From assembly GCF_006539165.1 (NCBI RefSeq), contig NZ_BJMM01000014.1, positions 1 through 64,000 on the forward strand: a stretch of 64,000 bases of DNA, written 5' to 3'. Every line of letters begins with the position of its first letter. Position 1 is the stretch's first letter. The notes under the pieces are model-generated. The model was not told the DNA's origin. It did not search any database and saw only the letters and a program-made list of their open reading frames with translations. Below are positions 42,680 to 51,927 of the stretch, piece after piece. This stretch comes from Streptomyces cacaoi. Its GTDB lineage: Bacteria; Actinomycetota; Actinomycetes; Streptomycetales; Streptomycetaceae. Made by a program: the position numbers and the translations under genes.

Positions 42680-44221
42680 ATGAGTACGCAGCACGACGAC
42701 GAACAGCGCGGCGGGCAGGCCCCCCGGGACGCCGGGGGCCGCCCGGACGGGCACACACCCCGCAAGACGAAGGGCGCTGCCCGCACGACGAAGGGCACGT
42801 CCCCGTCCGCGGGCGGCGCCTCCCCGCCCGCGGACGGCGGGCCGCGCCCGCGCAAGGGCCCGGCGAAGGGCGGTGCCGGCGGCCGGGTCCCCGGGCAGGG
42901 CGCCACCACCGGTGCCACCGGCACCCCTGGCACCCCCGACTCCACCGGCGAGACCGGCGCCGGGGCGGAGGGCGGCGGCCGGGCCCCGCTGACCCGCCGC
43001 CGGCTGCTGGGCACCGCCTCGGCCGCCGGGGCCGCCGGGCTGGTCGTGGGCGGGGCCGGCGGTGCCGCCGGATACGCCGCGACCCGCGAGGAGCCGCCGG
43101 CCGCGCTCTCCTCGCTCGGCTCCTCGTCGGTGCCCTTCCACGGCACGCACCAGGCGGGCATCACCACCCCGGCGCAGGCGCACGGCCATCTGCTGGCCTT
43201 CGACCTGGCGCCGGGCGCGGGCCGCAAGCAGGCGGCTGCGCTGCTGCGCCGCTGGTCGGAGGCGGCCCGCCGGATGATGGCCGGTGAGCCTCCGCACGAC
43301 GGCGACAGCGACACCGGCATCGCGCTCGACGCGGGCCCCGCCTCGCTGACGGTGACCTTCGGCTTCGGCCGCTCCTTCTTCTCCCGTACGGGGCTGACGG
43401 ACCGGCTGCCCGCCGAGCTGGAGCCGTTGCCGCACTTCTCGGCGGACGCGCTCGACGCCAAGCGGTCGGACGGCGATCTGTGGATCCAGATCGGCGCGGA
43501 CGACGCGCTGGTCGCCTTCCACGCGCTGCGGGCGCTCCAGCGGGAGGCGGGCGGCTCCGGCGGGCCGGCACGGCTGCGCTGGCAGATGACCGGGTTCAAC
43601 CGCTCACCGGGCGCGACCGCGCACCCGATGACGGTCCGCAATCTGATGGGCCAGGTCGACGGCACGAACAACCCGAAGCCCGACGAGAAGGACTTCGCGA
43701 AGAAGGTGTTCGTCCCCTCCTCCGGCTCGCCGTCCTGGATGGCGGGCGGCTCCTATGTGGTGCTGCGCAGGATCCGGATGCTGCTGGACGACTGGGACGG
43801 CAGGTCGCTCGCCGAGCAGGAGAAGGTGATCGGACGCCGCAAGGCGGACGGTGCCCCGCTCTCCGGCGGCGACGAGCACACCTCCCCCGATCTGGACAAG
43901 CGCGGCGAGGACGGGCTGCCGGTGATCGCCGCCGACGCACACGTACGGGTGACGGCCCCGGAGACCAACGGAGGCGCCGCCATGCTGCGCCGCCCGTTCT
44001 CCTACCACGACGGCTTCCGGGACGACGGTGCGCCCGACGCGGGACTGCTCTTCCTCGCCTGGCAGGCGGACCCGCTGCGCGGCTTCGTCCCCGTGCAGCG
44101 CAAGCTCGACCGGGGGGATGCGCTCTCGCGGTTCCTGCGGCACGAGGCGAGCGCTCTGTTCGCGGTGCCGGGCGGGCCGGGCAAGGGCGAGTACGTCGGG
44201 GAAAGGCTGCTCGAAAGCTGA
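42680..44221 (+). CDS. dtpA: Tat-exported dye-decolourising (DyP-type) haem peroxidase
   Basis: A 513-residue haem peroxidase. The twin-arginine motif LTRRRLLG is at about residues 103-110, after an unusually long Lys/Gly/Pro-rich arm, and is followed by a weakly hydrophobic h-region. The DyP domain has the signature GQVDGTNNP (catalytic Asp), the proximal haem His in AADAHVRVTAPE, the distal Arg region MLRRPFSYHDG, and SALFAVPGG near the end. The gene starts 19 nt after copCD and closes the copper run. In S. lividans the equivalent DtpA works with GlxA, Sco and ECuC in glycan deposition at hyphal tips and development. Complete; start at ATG 42680. Confidence 0.93.
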   Translation: MSTQHDDEQRGGQAPRDAGGRPDGHTPRKTKGAARTTKGTSPSAGGASPPADGGPRPRKGPAKGGAGGRVPGQGATTGATGTPGTPDSTGETGAGAEGGGRAPLTRRRLLGTASAAGAAGLVVGGAGGAAGYAATREEPPAALSSLGSSSVPFHGTHQAGITTPAQAHGHLLAFDLAPGAGRKQAAALLRRWSEAARRMMAGEPPHDGDSDTGIALDAGPASLTVTFGFGRSFFSRTGLTDRLPAELEPLPHFSADALDAKRSDGDLWIQIGADDALVAFHALRALQREAGGSGGPARLRWQMTGFNRSPGATAHPMTVRNLMGQVDGTNNPKPDEKDFAKKVFVPSSGSPSWMAGGSYVVLRRIRMLLDDWDGRSLAEQEKVIGRRKADGAPLSGGDEHTSPDLDKRGEDGLPVIAADAHVRVTAPETNGGAAMLRRPFSYHDGFRDDGAPDAGLLFLAWQADPLRGFVPVQRKLDRGDALSRFLRHEASALFAVPGGPGKGEYVGERLLES

Positions 44222-44264
44222 GATCGGGCAGCCGGGGGAGGCCCGCCGGACTACCGTGTCGGAC

Positions 44265-45194
44265 ATGCCACCTGCGAGCCGTTACACGTACCTCGGTCCC
44301 GAGGGGACCTTCACCGAAGCCGCGCTGCACACCCTGCCGGAGGCCGCCACCCGCGAGCTGACGCCGACGGTCTCGGTGCCGGCCGCGCTGGACGCCGTCC
44401 GCAACGGGGAGGCGCAGGGGGCCTTCATCCCGATCGAGAACTCGGTGGAGGGCGGGGTCACCGCCACGGTGGACGAACTGGCCGGCGGCCGCCGCCTGAT
44501 GATCTACCGCGAGGTGCTGCTGCCCATCTCCTTCGCGCTGCTGGTGCGCCCCGGCACGACGCTGGAGAACGTGAAGACGGTGACGGGCCATCCGGTGGCC
44601 CAGCCGCAGGTGCGCAAGTGGCTGGCGGCTCATCTGCCCGACGCGGTGTGGGAGTCGGCGGCGTCGAACGCGGACGGCGCCCGGCTGGTCCAGGAGGGCC
44701 GGTACGACGCCGCGTTCGCGGGGGAGTTCGCCGCGGCCAGGTACGGCCTCGAAGCGCTGGTGACGGACGTCCACGACGCGGAGAACGCGACGACGCGGTT
44801 CGTCCTCGTGGGTGCGCCGGGGCGGCCGGCGGCGCCGACGGGTGCCGACAAGACCTCGGTGGTGTTCTGGCTGCGCGGGGACCAGCCGGGTGCGCTGCTG
44901 GAGGCGTTGCACGAGTTCGCCTCGCGCGGGGTGAACATGATGCGGATCGAGTCCCGGCCGACGGGCGCGGGCATCGGGCAGTACTTCTTCTCCATCGACT
45001 GCGAGGGCCATGTGCAGGACCGCAGGGTCGGCGATGTGCTGATGGGGCTGCGCCGCTCCTGCCGGGAGGTGCGCTTCCTCGGCTCGTACCCGCGTGCGGA
45101 CGCGCAGGAGCCGACGGTGCGTTCGGGCACGTCCGACGAGGACTTCGTCTCGGCCGCCGACTGGCTCTCCCGCTGTCTGGACGGGCGGGACTGA
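44265..45194 (+). CDS. pheA: Prephenate dehydratase
   Basis: Converts prephenate to phenylpyruvate in phenylalanine synthesis. From ATG 44265 it has 309 residues. The catalytic domain shows YTYLGPEGTFTEAAL, FIPIENSVEGGV and the catalytic Thr motif NATTRFVLVG (about residue 183). The ACT regulatory domain follows: TSVVFWLRGDQPGALLEALHEFASRGVNMMRIESRPTGAGIGQYFFSIDCEGH, with the ESRP phenylalanine-binding motif, so feedback inhibition by Phe is expected. TACCGT at 44252-44257 is a -10 candidate 7 nt before the ATG, suggesting a leaderless mRNA of its own besides read-through from dtpA. GTG 44256 is the only close alternative. A 621-bp gap with DnaA-box-like sites follows. Confidence 0.96.
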   Translation: MPPASRYTYLGPEGTFTEAALHTLPEAATRELTPTVSVPAALDAVRNGEAQGAFIPIENSVEGGVTATVDELAGGRRLMIYREVLLPISFALLVRPGTTLENVKTVTGHPVAQPQVRKWLAAHLPDAVWESAASNADGARLVQEGRYDAAFAGEFAAARYGLEALVTDVHDAENATTRFVLVGAPGRPAAPTGADKTSVVFWLRGDQPGALLEALHEFASRGVNMMRIESRPTGAGIGQYFFSIDCEGHVQDRRVGDVLMGLRRSCREVRFLGSYPRADAQEPTVRSGTSDEDFVSAADWLSRCLDGRD

Positions 45195-45815
45195 GCCCCG
45201 CCGGACGGCCGGGTCCGCGCCTGTGCACGGGCCTGTGAACAGCTGTGCAAAGTTATCCACAGCCCTGGGGGCCGACCTGTGCACAAGTCGACAGACAAAC
45301 CGGACTCTGTCGACAAACCCGTATGCAGACCTCAACTCCATCCACAGTGCGCATCGGGTGCTTCGTCACGCCAATTCCCCTGTCCAACCCCTTGGAGTGA
45401 GCCAATCCCGCTCGATCGAGTGTGTATTCCGGGTTTGACAGGGGAATCCTGCGCCGGCACTTCGGGCGTCGAAGTTCTCGGCCCCTTTTTCCACAGCTCT
45501 TCCTCCACCCCTGTGGAAAACTTTTCCCGGCCCCGGCTGAGCTGTGGATAAGTAGCGGCTCCACCCCGCCCGGGCCGGGCCAACTCGCCCCGCGCGGGCG
45601 GGAGTCGGCGGCGCGCCGCGCACACCGCGCGGCCCCGGACATTCCACGCAGAACCGCTTTTCTCTTTTTTCGCGGGCGCCGGCCTCCCGGTACCCGCGAA
45701 CACCCTCGCGGCCGCGCTAATAATCCACCGCAATACCTACCAATTCGGGCATTGAATAACAAAAGCCATCGGAATCGCATCGAGGTGCTCCGCTCCCCAC
45801 CGGTACCCTGGCGGG
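45195..45815. other. AT-richer intergenic region with DnaA-box-like cluster
   Basis: A 621-bp gap, visibly less GC-rich than its flanks. Exact TTATCCACA occurs at 45253-45261 (+) and 45543-45551 (-), and TTTTCCACA at 45487-45495 (+) and 45512-45520 (-). Weaker variants lie at 45278-45286 and 45338-45346. The right end carries the serS promoter. No ORF with coding signal is present. Confidence 0.6.
45804..45809 (+). promoter_or_regulatory. -10 element TACCCT of serS (leaderless start)
   Basis: TACCCT ends 6 nt before the GTG at 45816, so transcription would begin at or next to the start codon. No ribosome site is evident. Confidence 0.45.
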
Positions 45816-47117
45816 GTGATTGACCTTCGCCTGCTCCGTGAGGACCCCGACCGTGTGCGCGCCTCCCAGCGTGCCCGTGGAGAGGACGTCGGCCTCGTCG
45901 ACGCCGTGCTCTCCGCCGACGAGCGGCGCAGGTCCTCCAGTTCCCGCCACGACGAGCTGCGCGCCGAGCAGAAGCAGCTGGGCAAGCGCATCCCCAAGGC
46001 CGAGGGCGAGGAGAAGGCGGAGCTGCTGCGCCGCACCGGCGAGCTGGCCGCCGCCGTCAAGGCCGCCGACGCCGAGCACGACGAGGCCGCCGAGGAGACC
46101 CGCACGCTGCTGCGGCAGCTCGGGAACCTCGTCCACCCCGACGTCCCGGTGGGCGGCGAGGAGGACTTCGTCGTCCTGGAGACGCTCGGCACCCCGCGCG
46201 ACTTCGGCGCCGAGGGCTTCGAGCCCAGGGACCATCTGGAGCTGGGCCAGCTGCTCGGCGCGATCGACGTCGAGCGCGGCGCCAAGGTGTCCGGCTCGCG
46301 CTTCTACTACCTCACCGGGATCGGCGCCCTGCTGGAACTGGCCCTGGTGAACGCCGCGATGGCGCAGGCCACCGAGGCCGGGTTCACGCCGATGCTGACG
46401 CCCGCGCTGGTCAAGCAGCAGGCCATGGAGGGCACCGGCTTCCTCGGCCAGGCCGCGCAGGACGTCTACCACCTGGACAAGGACGACATGTACCTGGTCG
46501 GCACCTCCGAGGTGGCGCTCGCCGGGTACCACATGGACGAGATCCTCGAAGCGGACCGGCTGCCGCTGCGCTACGCCGCCTTCTCCCCCTGTTTCCGGCG
46601 CGAGGCGGGCTCCTACGGCAAGGACACCCGCGGCATCTTCCGCGTCCACCAGTTCGACAAGGTGGAGATGTTCTCCTACGTCGCGCCGGAGGACTCCGAG
46701 GCCGAGCACCGCAGGCTGCTGGAGTGGGAGAAGCAGTGGCTGACCTCGCTGGAGCTGCCGTTCCAGGTCATCGACGTGGCCACCGCCGATCTGGGCTCCT
46801 CGGCGGCCCGCAAGTACGACTGCGAGGCGTGGATCCCCACCCAGGGCAAGTACCGCGAGCTGACCTCCACTTCGGACTGCACGGAGTTCCAGGCCCGGCG
46901 GCTCTCGGTCCGGATGCGCGAGCCCGCCACCGACGGCCGCAAGAGCGGCCAGCAGGTGCGCCCGCTGGCCACCCTGAACGGCACGCTGTGCGCCGTGCCG
47001 CGCACCATCGTCGCGCTGCTGGAGAACCACCAGCGCGAGGACGGCTCGGTGTGGGTCCCGCCCGTGCTCCGGCCCTATCTGGGCGGCCGTGAGCTGCTGG
47101 AGCCGGTGGCCCCGTGA
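45816..47117 (+). CDS. serS: Seryl-tRNA synthetase
   Basis: Charges tRNA-Ser; class II synthetase of 433 residues from GTG 45816 ([24 protein letters not shown]). The N-terminal coiled-coil arm that grips the serine tRNA long variable arm spans about residues 30-105. Class II motifs are present: motif 1 region [15 protein letters not shown], motif 2 [31 protein letters not shown], and motif 3 [25 protein letters not shown]. Length is normal. The HAD phosphatase gene overlaps its stop (GTGA), so the two are co-translated. The leader is absent or very short; no T-box is seen. Confidence 0.97.
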   Translation: MIDLRLLREDPDRVRASQRARGEDVGLVDAVLSADERRRSSSSRHDELRAEQKQLGKRIPKAEGEEKAELLRRTGELAAAVKAADAEHDEAAEETRTLLRQLGNLVHPDVPVGGEEDFVVLETLGTPRDFGAEGFEPRDHLELGQLLGAIDVERGAKVSGSRFYYLTGIGALLELALVNAAMAQATEAGFTPMLTPALVKQQAMEGTGFLGQAAQDVYHLDKDDMYLVGTSEVALAGYHMDEILEADRLPLRYAAFSPCFRREAGSYGKDTRGIFRVHQFDKVEMFSYVAPEDSEAEHRRLLEWEKQWLTSLELPFQVIDVATADLGSSAARKYDCEAWIPTQGKYRELTSTSDCTEFQARRLSVRMREPATDGRKSGQQVRPLATLNGTLCAVPRTIVALLENHQREDGSVWVPPVLRPYLGGRELLEPVAP

Positions 47118-47962
47118 CCGCCGCCGACGCCCCGCAGCTGACGTACCAGCTCATCGCGACCGATCTGGACGGCACGCTCCTGCGCTCCGACGACACCGTC
47201 TCGGAGCGCACCCGCGCCGCGCTCGCGGCGGCGAGCGCGGCCGGCGCCGCCCACATCATCGTCACCGGCCGCGCCGTGCCCTGGACGAAGCGGATCTTCG
47301 CCGACCTCGGCTACCGGGGCCTGGCGGTCTGCGGCCAGGGCTCACAGGTCTACGACGCGGGTACGGGCCGGCTGCTGACGTCGATGACGCTCGACCGGAG
47401 CGTGGCCCGGCTCGCACTGGAGAAGCTGGAGGCCGAGCTGGGCCCGCTGGCGCTGGCGGCCTCGCGGGACGGCGTCGACGGCCAGGTGCTGGCCGGCCCC
47501 GGCTACCGGGTGCACGACGGACCGCTGCCGTACACGCCCTTCCAGGACCGTGCGGTGCTGTGGGCCGAGCCGCTCAACAAGGTGTACATACAGCATCCGC
47601 AGCTGGACGACGACGCGTTGGCCAAGGCCGCGCGGGAGACGGTCGGTGATCTGGTCGCGGTGACGATGGCCGGCGAGGGCGTCGTCGAGCTGCTGCCGCT
47701 GGGTCTGAGCAAGGCCAAGGGGCTCGCGCTGGCGGCCCGCAGACTGCGGATCTCCTCGGCGCGCACGCTGGCGTTCGGCGACATGCCCAACGACGTCCCG
47801 ATGTTCGCCTGGGCCGGGCGGGGCGTGGCCATGGAGAACGCACACGAGGAACTGCTGTCCGTCGCCGACGAGGTGACCGCCTCGCACAACGAGGACGGGA
47901 TCGCGCTCGTCCTCGAACGGATGCTTGAGGCCGGGGAGTTGACGGCCGCGCCGGAGCGCTGA
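47114..47962 (+). CDS. Cof-type HAD-superfamily phosphatase
   Basis: A 282-residue HAD hydrolase (type IIB cap, Cof-like). Motif I is ATDLDGTLL (nucleophile Asp and acid/base Asp), motif [10 protein letters not shown], motif III lysine in [13 protein letters not shown], motif [14 protein letters not shown]. Cof-like proteins dephosphorylate sugar phosphates, FMN or other small phosphates; the substrate here is unknown. Its GTG overlaps the serS stop by 4 nt, a pairing frequently seen in Streptomyces, perhaps for housekeeping. A hairpin at 47973-47998 follows 11 nt later, ending the operon. Confidence 0.93.
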   Translation: MTAADAPQLTYQLIATDLDGTLLRSDDTVSERTRAALAAASAAGAAHIIVTGRAVPWTKRIFADLGYRGLAVCGQGSQVYDAGTGRLLTSMTLDRSVARLALEKLEAELGPLALAASRDGVDGQVLAGPGYRVHDGPLPYTPFQDRAVLWAEPLNKVYIQHPQLDDDALAKAARETVGDLVAVTMAGEGVVELLPLGLSKAKGLALAARRLRISSARTLAFGDMPNDVPMFAWAGRGVAMENAHEELLSVADEVTASHNEDGIALVLERMLEAGELTAAPER

Positions 47963-47972
47963 GGCACACACC

Positions 47973-47998
47973 GGCGCCCACGGGGAATCCCGGGCGCC
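47973..47998. terminator. Bidirectional terminator between HAD phosphatase and Lrp regulator genes
   Basis: GGCGCCC and GGGCGCC arms with a 12-nt loop that contains GGG/CCC. It lies between convergent genes (stops at 47962 and 48016). Confidence 0.65.
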
Positions 47999-48015
47999 CC
48001 GGCCCGGGCCCCGGC

Positions 48016-49038
48016 TCACACCTGCCGCAGAAAGGGCCCCGGTCCCTTGAGCGACCGCACCAGGGGCGAGGTCTGCACCTCGTGCGCCGGCAACTGGGCC
48101 AGCGGGCCGGTGAGATAGCGGTACAGCTCGGCGGTGTCCTTGCACAGCACCGTCAGGAAGAGGTTCGCCGGGCCGGTCATCGCGCAGGCGAAGGCCACCT
48201 GGGGGTGGCCGGCGGCGGCGCGGCCGGCCGCGGGCAGTTCGGCCGGCGGCACGGACAGCCACACGGCGGCCCGCAGCCCCACGCCCAGGACGTAGGGCGC
48301 GTAGTCCACGTCGTAGTACAGGGCGCCGCAGGCGCGGAGTTCGGCCATGCGCCGGCGCACCGTGGTGGCCGACCAGCCGGTGGCGGCGACCAGTTCGGGG
48401 ACCGGGGTGCGGCCGTCCCGGGCGAGCAACTCCAGCATGCGGCGGTCCTCCGCACCCAGTTCGACGGGATCGTCCGGCCGGTCAGCCGCGGGCGGGGCGA
48501 GCCGGGCCACCTGTTCGGCGGAGAGCAGCCCGGACTTGAGGATGAGCCCCTCGGCGCCGCCGAAGAACTGGTGCAGCTGGCAGTGCGCGTCCACCGACAA
48601 CACCCGTGGCGTGCGGGGGAGTTCCCGCATCAGCATCGCCTCGCCGGAGCCCGAGACCCAGTCGGTGCCGGACCGGGCGACCGCGCTCACCTCCGTGCCG
48701 CCCGCCGTGAGCGCGACCCAGGAGGTGTCGGTGCGCCGGGCGAGCGCCTCGGCGAGCGGCAGCGCACCGTCCGGCGTCGTCCGCACCCGTACGAGCCACA
48801 CCGTCTCGCCGAGCACCTCGGGTTCGGTCAGCCCCAGCACCCGCATGACGCCCGTCGAGCGGAGCTTCGCCCAGCGGCGCGCGATCGTCTGGTCGGAGAC
48901 GCCGAGGACCTCGGCGATGTGCGCGAAGGACGCCCGACCGTCGAGCTGGAGCGCGTGGCCGATCTGCCGGTCGAGATCGTCCAGCGGGGGCGGCGCCGGG
49001 CGGCGGGCCCGCCCACGTGCGGTGGTGTCGGTTCTCAC
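48016..49038 (-). CDS. Lrp/AsnC family regulator with tandem HTH-ligand units
   Basis: A 340-residue double Lrp protein. Unit one has the HTH LDDLDRQIGHALQLDGRASFAHIAEVLGVSDQTIARRWAKLRSTGVMRV, then a RAM-like domain. Unit two repeats the pattern: LGAEDRRMLELLARDGRTPVPELVAATGWSATTVRRRMAELRACGALYYDVDY, followed by VAFACAMTGPANLFLTVLCKD. Both HTHs look functional. The start is GTG 49038, with GTG 49044 as alternative; TAGCGT at 49046-49051 would be a -10 placing the first base at the codon (leaderless). It is divergent from an EmrB-type exporter across about 85 bp and likely controls it. The ligand, possibly an amino acid, is unknown. Confidence 0.9.
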   Translation of the reverse strand: MRTDTTARGRARRPAPPPLDDLDRQIGHALQLDGRASFAHIAEVLGVSDQTIARRWAKLRSTGVMRVLGLTEPEVLGETVWLVRVRTTPDGALPLAEALARRTDTSWVALTAGGTEVSAVARSGTDWVSGSGEAMLMRELPRTPRVLSVDAHCQLHQFFGGAEGLILKSGLLSAEQVARLAPPAADRPDDPVELGAEDRRMLELLARDGRTPVPELVAATGWSATTVRRRMAELRACGALYYDVDYAPYVLGVGLRAAVWLSVPPAELPAAGRAAAGHPQVAFACAMTGPANLFLTVLCKDTAELYRYLTGPLAQLPAHEVQTSPLVRSLKGPGPFLRQV

Positions 49039-49123
49039 CGCCACGACGCTAACCGGTGTCGGATTCCGCCGCATCCCCGGTGCCCGCTGGGGTGGCTGAC
49101 CGCCGCGAACCGAACCTGGCGGC

Positions 49124-50743
49124 ATGCGTACGAGAAACAAGTGGTGGCCCCTCGTGGGCCTGTCGCTCGGCGGCTTCATGCTGCTCATCGATGTGACGAT
49201 CGTGAACACCGCGCTGCCGCGCATGGCGACGTCCCTGGACGCCTCGTTCACCTCGCTCCAGTGGGTGGTGGACGTCTACGCGGTGGCGCTGGCGGCGCTG
49301 CTGCTGGTCGCCGGGTCCGTCGCCGATCTGTACGGGCGGCGGCGCGTCTTCACCGGCGGACTGGTGCTGTTCGCGGTGGCCTCGCTCGCCTGCGGGCTGG
49401 CCCCGGACGTGGGCACGCTGATCGCGGCGCGCACCGTGCAGGGCATCGGCGCCGCCGGGGTCTTCGCCGCCAACGCGCCGCTGATCACCGCCGTCTACAG
49501 CGGCCGGGACCGGGGCATCGCCTTCGGCGTCTGGGGGGCGGTCAACGGTGCCGCCGCCGGGTGCGGGCTCGCGCTCGGCGGGCTGCTCACCGAGTATCTG
49601 AACTGGCGGTGGATCTTCTTCGTCAATCTGCCGCTCACGGCGATCGCGCTGTGGATCACCTTCCGTTCCATCTCCGAGTCCCGCGCGCCGGGCTCCGCGC
49701 GGGCGCGCGTCGACTGGCTGGGCGCCGTGCTGTTCACCCTGGCCGCCGGGGCACTGACCTATGGCCTGGTGCGCGGCGGCGACGCGGGCTGGGGGGACAC
49801 CCGCGCGGTGGCGTCCCTGGTGACGGCCGGGGTCGCGGCGCTCGTCTTCGTGCTGGTCGAACGGCGGCACCGGGCCCCGCTGCTGGATCTGTCGCTGCTG
49901 CGCAACCGCTCCTTCGCGGTGCTGATGATCACGGCGCTGCTCGCCCAGGCCGCCGCGTTCACGCACTTCGTCTACAGCGCCCTGTGGGCCCAGTCGGTGC
50001 TGGGCATGAGCCCGCTGAGCGCCGGGCTCGCCATGCTGCCCATGGCCGGGGTGTCCTTCCTGGTCGCGGCCGTCTGGGGCAGCAGGCTCCAGCGGATGCG
50101 TCCGCAGTACCCGCTCGGCATCGGCGTCCTGGTGATCGGCGTGGGCGTGCTGCTCCAGACCATGGTGGCGCCCGGCTCCTCCTGGACGGCGCTGCTGCCC
50201 GGCTGTGTGGTGATCGGTGTGGGCGTCGGGATGGCGCTCACCGTGCTGATAGCCGCGGCCCTCGCCGCGGTCCCGCCGCACCGGGCGGGCGTGGCCAGCG
50301 GGGCCGTCAACACCTTCCGGCAGCTCGGCTACGCGCTCGGGGTCGCCGTGCTGGGCACGCTGTTCGCCTCCCGGGTGCACGAGGTGCTCACCGGCCACGG
50401 GGTGGCTCCGGGCGCTGCCGAGGCGGCCGGCAGCGGGCGCGCGGCGCAGGCGGGCGTGCCGATGCACCTGGTGCGCGAGGCGTTCGCCGCCGGGCTCGAC
50501 CGGATCTTCGTCGTCTGCGGGGCCGCCGCGCTGCTCACCGGCGTCGCCGTGCTGCTGTTCGTCCGTGCGCGGGACACCGCAGGGCACGGGGACGGACACG
50601 GACACGGGAACGCAGCCGGGCACGGAAACGGAGCCGGAAACGGGCACGGGCCGGAGGCGGTGTCCGGGGCCGGGGCGGCGTCCGGGGTTCCGGCTCAGTC
50701 CGCGCCGGTCGTCTCCGGGGCGTCGGGTGCGCGCGGGGCCTGA
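49124..50743 (+). CDS. MFS drug exporter (EmrB/QacA, DHA2 14-TM type)
   Basis: A 539-residue proton-drug antiporter. Motif D1 is LLIDVTIVNTALP in TM1, motif A is GSVADLYGRRRVFTGG, motif B is IAARTVQGIGAAGVF, and 14 TM segments are visible. The C-terminal tail past about residue 480 is a His/Gly/Asn-rich stretch (HGDGHGHGNAAGHGNG) then Ala/Ser/Gly. Divergent from a double Lrp regulator that probably represses it. Its 3' end overlaps the convergent WYL gene by 49 bp. Substrate not deducible. ATG 49124 without strong ribosome site. Confidence 0.93.
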   Translation: MRTRNKWWPLVGLSLGGFMLLIDVTIVNTALPRMATSLDASFTSLQWVVDVYAVALAALLLVAGSVADLYGRRRVFTGGLVLFAVASLACGLAPDVGTLIAARTVQGIGAAGVFAANAPLITAVYSGRDRGIAFGVWGAVNGAAAGCGLALGGLLTEYLNWRWIFFVNLPLTAIALWITFRSISESRAPGSARARVDWLGAVLFTLAAGALTYGLVRGGDAGWGDTRAVASLVTAGVAALVFVLVERRHRAPLLDLSLLRNRSFAVLMITALLAQAAAFTHFVYSALWAQSVLGMSPLSAGLAMLPMAGVSFLVAAVWGSRLQRMRPQYPLGIGVLVIGVGVLLQTMVAPGSSWTALLPGCVVIGVGVGMALTVLIAAALAAVPPHRAGVASGAVNTFRQLGYALGVAVLGTLFASRVHEVLTGHGVAPGAAEAAGSGRAAQAGVPMHLVREAFAAGLDRIFVVCGAAALLTGVAVLLFVRARDTAGHGDGHGHGNAAGHGNGAGNGHGPEAVSGAGAASGVPAQSAPVVSGASGARGA

Positions 50744-51783
50744 GCGGGGGCCCGTTCCCGGGGTGCGCCGTACCGGGCGGCCACCTCGGCGGCGCGCGTG
50801 GCCAGCACCGTGCGCGCCTCCTCCGGTTCGACGACCTCCACGGCCGTACCGAACTGGAGCAGCTGGCTGACGGCCCGGAGCACGGGGAAGACGAGGCGTA
50901 CCGTCACCGGCGGGCCGTCGTCCGGGCCGTCCGGCCGCTCCCCGTCGGGGCCGTCCGGCCGCTCCTCCCCGGGGCCGTCGGCGAAGGGCTGTTCGACCAG
51001 GGACGCCGCCATGAGGCGCAGGAACATACCGAGCACCGGGCGCTCCACCCGTACGGTGACCTCGACCGTGCGCGGCCGGTCCTCCACCCGGCGGCGCAAC
51101 TCCTCCCACACGTCCGCCAGTTCGAGACCGGGCCGTCGGCGCACCGGGGCCTCGACGAGCGTCGCGGAGACGATGCGGTCCACCCGGTGGAGCGCCGGCT
51201 CGCGCTGCCGGTCGGCGACGAGGTACCAGACCCCGGCCTTGCTGACGAGCCCGTACGGATCGACGGTGTACGTGCGCTGCCGCCGCTCCCCGCCGTGCCG
51301 GTAGCGGATCCGCAGCCTGCGGTCGGTGAAGACCGCGGTGTGCAGCACGTCCAGCGGCCCCTGCCCGTCGGCGGCGCGGGGCCCGGCCAGCCAGCGGTCC
51401 GGGTCGATCAGGATGCGCCGGCTGGTCAGCTCGGCGGCCGGGCGGTGCGGGGCCGGGAGCGCCGCCATCACCTTGCGCAGGGCCGTACCGAGCGCTCCGC
51501 CCAGGCCGAGCGCCTCGTGTGCGCCCTGCGCCGCGAGGACGAACAGCGCACGTGCCTCGTCGGCGGTCAGCCCCGTGACATCCGTGCGGTACCCGGGCAG
51601 CAGGCTGATGCCGCCGGCCCGGCCGCGCTCGGCGTACACGGGCACGCCGGCGGTGGAGAGCGCCTCGATGTCGCGGTAGATCGTGCGCCGGGACACCTCC
51701 AGCCGGGCCGCCAGCTCGTCGGCCGGAACCCGGTGGCGGGTCTGGAGGATCAGCAGGATCGACAGCAGCCGGTCGGACTTCAC
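50695..51783 (-). CDS. WYL-domain transcriptional regulator (YafY family)
   Basis: A 362-residue DNA-binding regulator. GTG 51783 gives VKSDRLLSILLILQTRHRVPADELAARLEVSRRTIYRDIEAL, the classic HTH_11 start. The WYL domain spans about 135-320 (LDVLHTAVFTDRRLRIRYRHGG, RTYTVDPYGLVSKAGVWYLVADRQREPALHRVDRI). A Gly/Asp/Pro-rich loop (DGPDGERPDGPDDGP) sits before the WCX C-terminal unit. AGGGAG lies upstream of the start. Its last 49 bp overlap the end of the exporter gene. It is divergent from a TIGR03086 enzyme gene, the usual target for YafY-type regulators of this kind in actinobacteria. Confidence 0.92.
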   Translation of the reverse strand: MKSDRLLSILLILQTRHRVPADELAARLEVSRRTIYRDIEALSTAGVPVYAERGRAGGISLLPGYRTDVTGLTADEARALFVLAAQGAHEALGLGGALGTALRKVMAALPAPHRPAAELTSRRILIDPDRWLAGPRAADGQGPLDVLHTAVFTDRRLRIRYRHGGERRQRTYTVDPYGLVSKAGVWYLVADRQREPALHRVDRIVSATLVEAPVRRRPGLELADVWEELRRRVEDRPRTVEVTVRVERPVLGMFLRLMAASLVEQPFADGPGEERPDGPDGERPDGPDDGPPVTVRLVFPVLRAVSQLLQFGTAVEVVEPEEARTVLATRAAEVAARYGAPRERAPAQAPRAPDAPETTGAD

Positions 51784-51816
51784 CCGGTGCGGCTCCCTCG
51801 GGCTCGGCAGCAAATA

Positions 51817-51831
51817 TGACGGCGGTTGTCA
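51817..51831. promoter_or_regulatory. TGAC-N7-GTCA palindrome between WYL and TIGR03086 genes
   Basis: It lies 34-48 bp upstream of the WYL start and 96 bp before the enzyme ATG, in the shared divergent region. Such a half-site pair could bind the WYL regulator; evidence is positional only. Confidence 0.35.
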
Positions 51832-51927
51832 CATTAGCCGGGGAGACTCCAGGTCGTCGCCGGGTCCGCACGGAGGAGACCGGCCGCCCGAGGACCGCCG
51901 AAGAGCGGTCGAAGGAGTGGAGCACCC

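Noticed and set aside
45195-45815. A full replication origin
   Set aside because: The DnaA-like boxes are few, and no dnaA, dnaN or recF genes flank them; called a box cluster only.
48082-51819. 1245-residue plus-strand open frame
   Set aside because: It runs antisense to the Lrp and WYL genes and out of frame through the exporter; the composition is typical of GC-driven shadows.
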